5,097 nucleotides of DNA from Candidatus Limimorpha equi (GTDB lineage Bacteria; Bacteroidota; Bacteroidia; Bacteroidales; F082), in assembly GCA_018065885.1 (NCBI GenBank), contig JAGHSL010000051.1:1-5097 (forward strand). The letters are read 5' to 3'. The notes below the pieces were generated by a model, which searched no databases, had not been told where the DNA came from, and saw only the letters and a program-made list of their open reading frames with translations. The position numbers were made by a program, and so were the translations under genes. The first letter of the stretch is position 1. The number at the start of each line of letters is the position of its first letter. This document shows positions 1-5,097 of the stretch, in pieces.

Positions 1-242
1 CCGCGCGTAAAAGCTATCGCACTTAACTGATTTTTGTTTATTTTTGCCTCTTTCAAAGCCGTGTCGATGACAGGTATGATATTCTGCTGGTGAGCACGCG
101 ATGCGAGTTCGGGGACAACGCCTCCGTATTTCTCGTGAACTTTCTGACTAGCAATGACATTTGATAAGACACAGGTGCCTTGAAGAACTGCGGCAGAGGT
201 GTCGTCGCACGATGATTCGATGCCTAAAATATATTCGTTCAT
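1..242 (-). CDS. tsaD: TsaD, tRNA N6-adenosine threonylcarbamoyltransferase (N-terminal part)
   Basis: This is the first 80 codons of tsaD (older names gcp/ygjD), read leftwards from the ATG at 242-240; the rest lies beyond the left edge. The visible protein begins MNEYILGIESSCDDTSAAV. It carries the Kae1/TsaD/Qri7 N-terminal signature: the ASKHA-fold phosphate-1 loop with ESSCDDTS at residues 9-16, then HEKYGGVVPELASRAHQ at residues 36-52, and AFTR at 77-80, where the family normally continues GPGL. TsaD is a cytoplasmic metal-binding enzyme. With TsaB and TsaE it transfers threonylcarbamoyl from the TsaC product to A37 of tRNAs that read ANN codons; it is nearly universal and often essential. 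Family members are usually about 335-345 residues, so roughly a quarter is present. The start is secure because family homology begins within a few residues of this Met. The start overlaps the 5' end of the divergent tamB. No Shine-Dalgarno sequence precedes it, as is common in Bacteroidota. Confidence 0.97.
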   Translation of the reverse strand, partial: MNEYILGIESSCDDTSAAVLQGTCVLSNVIASQKVHEKYGGVVPELASRAHQQNIIPVIDTALKEAKINKNQLSAIAFTR

Positions 243-3200
243 AGCTAAAATTTGGAGGGTCAAAATTATCAAAAAAAAGATTATCCATAGCATACTAATT
301 CTCATCATGGTGATTTTATCGGCAGTCACCAGTCTTTTCATTGCCGTTCAAGACACTATCACTCAGAAGTTTGCGGCAAGAATTGCAGGTGGATACCTCT
401 CCGAGAAAACAGGTGCGAAAATAAAAATCGGAAAACTTTACATAGCTCCGAATCTCAGCATTTATATTGGCGATTTTTACATTAAGGATTTAAAAGACAA
501 CGATTTAGCAACTATCGGAAATTTACGGACAAAATTTGTCGTACAGGACTTGCTAAACGGGAAAATCCACATCGCGAAAGCCGAGCTAAAAGACGTGACG
601 GCCAATCTCATCAAATATGAAGGCGAAGACGAGTTCAATTTTGCACCGATTGCCAACGCTTTCCAATCATCGGATACGGTCCAGAAAAAGCCAACGGAAC
701 CGACCGAAATTTACATTGACCAGGTTGCATTAAGCAACGTCAGTTTCCAATTGTGGAAACAGGATCAGGCCGATTTGCAGAAAACCTTAGCCAACAAGAT
801 GGATTATTCCCACCTTGTCTTGGACAATGTCAACCTCAATGCAAACGACATTGCCATCATAGGCGACTTCATTCATGCCAACATCAACAAACTGACAGCC
901 AAAGATTTATGCGGTTTTGAATTAAAAGACATGCAAGGTTTGGCCAACGTTTCGCCTTCGGGAATCATTGTCGACGGCCTGCACCTTCAGACCAACAACA
1001 GCCAAATCTACATGGATTTGAAAATGCTTTTCAGCGATTTCAGCGATTTGGACACATTCACCGATTCCGTCTATTTCGACACGAAAATCTTCCCCAGCGA
1101 CATCATGCTTTCCGACATCGGCGCTTTCGCAACCGTCATGTACAAAATGCCTGATTTAGTGCATTTTGAGACTTATTTTACCGGCCCTATCGAGCATTTC
1201 AAGGCCGACGACATGAAAATCGGCATCGGCGAACAGACTACCATCGAAGGCACATTAACCATGCATCCAGAGGATTTCGACAATGGAATGCACACGCTGA
1301 ATATCAGCAAGATGCACTACACTTACGATGATTTGGCGAACTTCTACATTCCAAGCAAAAGCATCACCATACCTTTGCCCGAATCGCTCAAAGGCATGGA
1401 AAGCGGCAACATCACGCTCAATTTCGAAGGCTCATACAACGATTTCTTGGCCAACGCCAACATCACTTCGGGCATCGGTAACATCATCGCTTCTTTCAAC
1501 ATGGACCAGCAAGGCAGCAACGGAAATGCCTTTTCCGGCAAAGTCAAAGCTAAACGCATTGACATTGGCACAATTGCAAATGCTTCGGATTTCGTTGGCA
1601 GCATCGATTTGAATGCCGAAATCGCAGGTCGGAAAAAGCCCAAAGGAAATATGGAATTCGACATCAACGGCGAGGCCTCCAACGCTTACGTCTTAGACAA
1701 TACAATTGATAAAATCAAACTCAACGGACGACTCACCGACAAACGTTTCAACGGCAAAATCAGCATCAAGGACGATGAATTGGACCTTGATTTTAACGGT
1801 CTCGCCGATTTCAACACAAAAAAACCACATGGCGACTTTTCCGCCATCGTCAACAAAGCCGACCTTCGCAGTCTGAACATCATCAAAAGCGATTCGCTCT
1901 CAATTCTGAACACTGAAATCACCGCCGATTTCGTGGGATTCGACCCCGACGAGATAGAAGGCTCGTTGAGTTTAGACAACACCCACTACACCGACAGCCG
2001 TGGCAATTACAACATGGAACATTTTGATGCTAACATCGTGAACGACAAACTGTTGAAACGGCGCATCAACATCAATTGCGACTTCTTTACGTTCCAAATG
2101 GCAGGGCTGATGAATTTTGCCAGTTTGCCAAACGCCGTCAAAATCTACCTTGACTCTTACACCAATATCCCAAAATGGGATAACGACATTCAGAAATACC
2201 TGAAAATCAAGGACAAAAAAGAACAAGATTTCATTATAGACCTGAATATCAACGACCCAAGCACTATCACAAGATTGTTGCTACCTCAACTGCAATTGGC
2301 AAACAACACTACCTTAAACGGAACTTTCACCTCAAGGACGAATACGCTCAACATGACTTTGCGTTCAAAAGGAGCAAAATTCAACAACATCATCATCAAC
2401 GAATTTGAATATAAGCAACTTACCTATCCAAGGAGCACTATCGCAAGATTCAACATCGATGAAATCATTTTGCGTGACAGCACCGAACACGATTCGGCAA
2501 GACTTTGCCTCGAAAACTTCGTCTTTGAAAACACGCTCAAAAGCGACACTGTCTTCGCCAATTTAAGATGGAATGACCAAGAGAGCCAGAACAACAGCCG
2601 CGCCGACATCAAAACCATTTTCAACCCTACAGAAACCGGCGGACGATTCAACATCAAGTCGGCCGAATTGCTCATCAACGATTCTGTCTGGAGCATCAAT
2701 CCATCGAACAGTATCGTCTTCGACGACGACAGAATTTCCATTCAAAACTTAGAGATTTCGCATAACGAACAACGTTTCGCAATTGACGGACATGTTCCTT
2801 ATTATAAAAACGACACCATCAATGCTTATTTCAACGGTTTTAATCTATCTACTTTCAACTTGATTTTCAAAGGAATGGGATTTGACCTCGATGGCATCAT
2901 TGATGGTAACGCACAAGTCAGCGACCTGAAAGGAAATCCGTCAATCCTTGCCAATCTCGGCATCGACAATTTCATGTTTAACGGCAACAAAATGGGCGAC
3001 TTGCGCGTCAACAGTTACTGGGATTATCCGAACAATTCCATTTTCCTCGAAACTTCCATTGTCAATTTAGGGAAACCGACATTCACACTAAGCGGATTTT
3101 ACAATACCGAGAAGAAAGAAGACAACCTCGACTTCAATCTTAAACTTGACAGTCTGGAATTAGGCAGCCTCTCAAATTTCACTCAAGGCATCGTGTCGAG

Positions 3201-4773
3201 AATACGAGGACTTGGCAATGGAGGCTTCACAATAAAAGGTTCCATTCAAAAACCTGTCATCGAAGGCGAACTTTCCATCGAAGACGGAGGCTGCCAAATC
3301 GAATATCTGAAGACCTTCTACACCTTCAGTCCGACAATAAGACTTTCTGAAAACGAAATAGAACTCAGCAACATGGTTTTAACCGACACTTTGGGACATT
3401 CAGCTCGAGTTGTCGGCAACATCAAGCATAAAAACCTTAAGGACTTCGACTTAAATATCACCTTGCTGCCTGAGAACTTCCTGGTCTTGGCAACGACTTT
3501 CAAAGATGACCCGAATTATTACGGCACGGCAATCACCAACGGCATTGTCGAAATCAAAGGCCCAACCAACGACATCAAACTGAAAATCAAAGCATTGACA
3601 AGACAAGGCACTAAAATTACAATTCCTTTAAACAATTCCTCAACCGTCAAGGAAAACGACTTTATCACATTTGTTCCAGCACCAGAAACAGAAGCCGAAA
3701 GCACCGAACTCGACATTCCAAAAAAGAAAGCGAAAAGCAATTTAGGCCTCAATCTCGACATCGACCTGACCAACGAGGCAAAAGTAAAAATCCTGCTTCC
3801 AAGCGATTTCGGAACTTTGGAAGCGACTGGTTCCGGAAACATTAAAATCGGCAGCAATCAATCAGAAAATCTCACACTTTTTGGTGAATACCAGATAGAT
3901 GACGGTAGACTGCAAATCAACTACGGCAACATCATAAGCAAAAACCTGAAACTTCAAAAGGGAGGCACCATTTCTTGGGTCGGCGACCCCGCACAAGGTT
4001 CAATCAATGTCACTGGCGTTTATTCGACGACAGCTCCTCTGAGTTCTTTGGGTATCGTCATCGACAGCACCTCATCACAATTCAACAATGTCAACGTGGA
4101 ATGCCTCATCCACCTTTCCAATTCGCTGACAAACCCAAACATTTCATTCGGCATCAGATTCCCGAACACAACCGAAGACACCAGAAACGCAATTTTCACC
4201 ATTCTCGACACCACCAATCAGGCGGCAATGACCCAACAAGCCATCTCGCTGCTTATCCTCAATTCATTCAGCAATGTTCAAGCCTCAACCTATTTCACCG
4301 GAGGAACAGCTTATTTTGATGTCGTCACCAACCAACTTACAAACTGGATATCGCAAATCAGCCAGAACTTCGACGTAGGTATACATTACAAACCAGGCGA
4401 CCGACTTTCAAGCGAACAGCTGCAAATTGCTATGAAAACACAGCTTTTCGACAATCGTCTGACCATTGAAACCAATTTCGGTATGGTCAACTCAACCAAC
4501 ACCGCAGCATCAAACGCTTCCAACATCGTTGGCGAATTCGACATTTACTGGAAAATCAGCAAGGAAGGAAAACTACAGCTACATGCCTACAATCATTCTA
4601 ACAGCAACAACTACCTTTATGATTATACATTTGACCGATTGTCACCCTACACACAAGGTTTAGGTATTTCCTACAGCCACAGTTTCAACAAGTTACGCGA
4701 TATTTTCAAGAAAAAGCGGACACTTGTTCCAGAAAAGCCGTCCACGGAAAAAACCAACACGAAAGAACAATAG
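220..4773 (+). CDS. tamB: TamB-like translocation/assembly module protein (AsmA-like, DUF490 C-terminus)
   Basis: This encodes a 1517-residue inner-membrane-anchored, periplasm-spanning protein of the TamB/AsmA-like family. Known members form long beta-rich grooves between inner and outer membrane and act in phospholipid transport and outer-membrane protein assembly; the exact role here is inferred from the family. The N-terminus is basic (K10, R13, K15, K18-K20), followed by one hydrophobic anchor at about residues 24-43. An AsmA-like start follows (TQKFAARIAGGYLSEKTGAK, residues 48-67). Then come over 1000 residues of short alternating strands rich in N, D, I and F, typical of the groove. 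The DUF490/TamB C-terminal domain spans about residues 1176-1490. Its landmarks are KLQKGGTISWVGDP (1244-1257), LTNWISQISQNFDVGIHYKP (1373-1392) and a closing GLGISYSHSF strand. A basic, hydrophilic tail rich in K, T and E ends the protein. The start is uncertain. ATG 220 is the only ATG that keeps the whole basic region and anchor. GTG 199 adds seven residues that are antisense to the conserved TsaD ESSCDDTS codons, and ATG 307 would cut into the anchor. No TamA/TamL gene is visible in the window. Confidence 0.93.
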   Translation: MPKIYSFIAKIWRVKIIKKKIIHSILILIMVILSAVTSLFIAVQDTITQKFAARIAGGYLSEKTGAKIKIGKLYIAPNLSIYIGDFYIKDLKDNDLATIGNLRTKFVVQDLLNGKIHIAKAELKDVTANLIKYEGEDEFNFAPIANAFQSSDTVQKKPTEPTEIYIDQVALSNVSFQLWKQDQADLQKTLANKMDYSHLVLDNVNLNANDIAIIGDFIHANINKLTAKDLCGFELKDMQGLANVSPSGIIVDGLHLQTNNSQIYMDLKMLFSDFSDLDTFTDSVYFDTKIFPSDIMLSDIGAFATVMYKMPDLVHFETYFTGPIEHFKADDMKIGIGEQTTIEGTLTMHPEDFDNGMHTLNISKMHYTYDDLANFYIPSKSITIPLPESLKGMESGNITLNFEGSYNDFLANANITSGIGNIIASFNMDQQGSNGNAFSGKVKAKRIDIGTIANASDFVGSIDLNAEIAGRKKPKGNMEFDINGEASNAYVLDNTIDKIKLNGRLTDKRFNGKISIKDDELDLDFNGLADFNTKKPHGDFSAIVNKADLRSLNIIKSDSLSILNTEITADFVGFDPDEIEGSLSLDNTHYTDSRGNYNMEHFDANIVNDKLLKRRININCDFFTFQMAGLMNFASLPNAVKIYLDSYTNIPKWDNDIQKYLKIKDKKEQDFIIDLNINDPSTITRLLLPQLQLANNTTLNGTFTSRTNTLNMTLRSKGAKFNNIIINEFEYKQLTYPRSTIARFNIDEIILRDSTEHDSARLCLENFVFENTLKSDTVFANLRWNDQESQNNSRADIKTIFNPTETGGRFNIKSAELLINDSVWSINPSNSIVFDDDRISIQNLEISHNEQRFAIDGHVPYYKNDTINAYFNGFNLSTFNLIFKGMGFDLDGIIDGNAQVSDLKGNPSILANLGIDNFMFNGNKMGDLRVNSYWDYPNNSIFLETSIVNLGKPTFTLSGFYNTEKKEDNLDFNLKLDSLELGSLSNFTQGIVSRIRGLGNGGFTIKGSIQKPVIEGELSIEDGGCQIEYLKTFYTFSPTIRLSENEIELSNMVLTDTLGHSARVVGNIKHKNLKDFDLNITLLPENFLVLATTFKDDPNYYGTAITNGIVEIKGPTNDIKLKIKALTRQGTKITIPLNNSSTVKENDFITFVPAPETEAESTELDIPKKKAKSNLGLNLDIDLTNEAKVKILLPSDFGTLEATGSGNIKIGSNQSENLTLFGEYQIDDGRLQINYGNIISKNLKLQKGGTISWVGDPAQGSINVTGVYSTTAPLSSLGIVIDSTSSQFNNVNVECLIHLSNSLTNPNISFGIRFPNTTEDTRNAIFTILDTTNQAAMTQQAISLLILNSFSNVQASTYFTGGTAYFDVVTNQLTNWISQISQNFDVGIHYKPGDRLSSEQLQIAMKTQLFDNRLTIETNFGMVNSTNTAASNASNIVGEFDIYWKISKEGKLQLHAYNHSNSNNYLYDYTFDRLSPYTQGLGISYSHSFNKLRDIFKKKRTLVPEKPSTEKTNTKEQ
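261..289 (-). promoter_or_regulatory. candidate Bacteroidota-type promoter for tsaD
   Basis: On the minus strand, plus-strand positions 268-261 read TAATTTTG. This is an exact match to the Bacteroidota sigma-ABfr -7 consensus TAnnTTTG. A TATG (plus 289-286), one mismatch from the -33 element TTTG, lies 17 nt upstream, slightly closer than the usual 19-21 nt. The spacer contains a T8 run (plus 271-278). Transcription would begin near plus position 253-255, giving a leader of about a dozen bases before the tsaD ATG at 242. The element lies within the 5' coding region of tamB, the only place a close tsaD promoter could be. The -7 match is seen directly; its use as a promoter is inference. Confidence 0.45.
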
Positions 4774-4776
4774 ATT

Positions 4777-5097
4777 ATGAACTATAACGCAAAGAATTTC
4801 AAGGTTTTCCAAGCCTCAGCAGGTTCCGGAAAAACCTATACTATTATCAAGGAATACCTAAAACTCTGCCTGAAAAGTGAAAAACAGGTCAGGAATTTTC
4901 AGAACATTCTGGCCATCACCTTCACCAACGCTTCGGCCAACGACATGAAAGCCAAGATAATCAAGGATTTAAAGGCTATCATCAGCAGCAACGAAGTGAA
5001 GGAAAACACCATGGAAGCCGACCTTATCAATGAGTTAGGCATTTCGGACGCAGAATTGAAGCACAATGCGCAACTGCTTCTCACTCAAATCATTCAC
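4777..5097 (+). CDS. UvrD/Rep-family (AddA/RecB-like) ATP-dependent helicase, N-terminal part
   Basis: These are the first 107 codons of a superfamily 1A DNA helicase that runs off the right edge. The N-terminus has the Q-motif-like FKVFQ (residues 8-12) leading into Walker A, ASAGSGKT (13-20). A helix YTIIKEYLKL follows, then motif Ia ILAITFTNASANDMKAKI (44-61). The ASAGSGKT form, within about 12 residues of the start, is typical of the large AddA/RecB-like helicase-nucleases of Bacteroidota (about 1000-1100 residues) that resect double-strand breaks. It is less typical of housekeeping UvrD/PcrA, but the nuclease domain is outside the window, so AddA versus another UvrD-like subfamily cannot be settled. 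Motif Ia has Ala where most relatives have Lys (TFTNKAA). The ATG is 3 nt after the tamB stop with no Shine-Dalgarno sequence, suggesting cotranscription and possibly translational coupling. Confidence 0.93.
   Translation, partial: MNYNAKNFKVFQASAGSGKTYTIIKEYLKLCLKSEKQVRNFQNILAITFTNASANDMKAKIIKDLKAIISSNEVKENTMEADLINELGISDAELKHNAQLLLTQIIH

Noticed and set aside
39..46. TATTTTTG, an exact plus-strand match to the Bacteroidota -7 consensus, considered as a tamB promoter.
   Set aside because: It lies in the antisense of tsaD coding sequence, about 180 nt upstream of the tamB start, and has no TTTG at the -33 spacing. In AT-rich Lys/Asn codons such matches arise easily by chance.
247..254. AAAATTTG, a one-mismatch plus-strand -7-like element just before the TamB anchor.
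   Set aside because: It has no -33 partner 19-21 nt upstream, and a transcript starting from it would leave only ATT 265 or ATG 307 as start codons. It is too weak to call.
1030..1047. Perfect 9-bp tandem repeat TTCAGCGAT x2 encoding FSDFSD in TamB.
   Set aside because: Only two units, in frame, and within a protein of repetitive strand motifs. It is consistent with ordinary coding sequence and gives no sign of a functional or mobile repeat.
3682..3738. Charged segment (about residues 1155-1173, PETEAESTELDIPKKKAK) considered as a possible insertion or fusion junction in TamB.
   Set aside because: The frame is continuous, codon use does not change, and a hydrophilic linker before the DUF490 domain is plausible for large TamB proteins of this group.
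1344..4217. Several minus-strand open frames of about 60-112 codons (for example 1344-1682, 1686-1982, 2424-2741, 3519-3857, 4020-4217).
   Set aside because: All lie opposite the continuous TamB frame, have no recognisable domains, and have compositions expected from reading the antisense of Asn/Asp/Ile/Phe-rich codons.
3975..4319. A 114-codon plus-strand frame inside the tamB C-terminal domain, plus shorter ones at 1328-1612 and 4466-4663.
   Set aside because: They are out-of-frame shadows of the DUF490 and groove coding sequence; their products are His/Arg/Ser/Pro-rich with no family resemblance.

Overview
The window looks like chromosomal housekeeping DNA from a Bacteroidota member, most likely order Bacteroidales. 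The evidence is moderate-to-low GC coding DNA, starts without a usable Shine-Dalgarno sequence, a perfect TAnnTTTG-type -7 promoter element, and a TamB-like protein of about 1500 residues with the C-terminal sequence style of that phylum. The genus cannot be fixed from the sequence.

Layout: (1) Positions 1-242, minus strand, hold the first 80 codons of tsaD, the catalytic subunit of tRNA N6-threonylcarbamoyladenosine synthesis, cut by the left window edge. (2) Positions 220-4773, plus strand, hold one very large TamB/DUF490 (AsmA-like) inner-membrane-anchored protein of 1517 residues from the chosen ATG. This gene fills about 90% of the window. (3) Positions 4777-5097, plus strand, hold the first 107 codons of a UvrD/Rep-type (AddA/RecB-like) superfamily 1 helicase, cut by the right edge.

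tsaD and tamB are divergent and their 5' ends overlap, so there is no ordinary intergenic promoter region between them. The start of each gene and its control signals lie inside the other gene or next to it. tamB and the helicase are separated by 3 nt and are almost surely cotranscribed, although their roles (envelope lipid/protein transport versus DNA repair) are not obviously linked. No stretch over 300 bases lacks a gene. I see no RNA genes, mobile elements, CRISPR array, convincing terminator or phage remnants.

I found no evidence of an undescribed system. The points worth a second look are the overlapping divergent starts with an unclear tamB initiation codon, an A8 tract lying in both the tamB 5' coding region and the probable tsaD promoter, and an altered motif Ia in the helicase.
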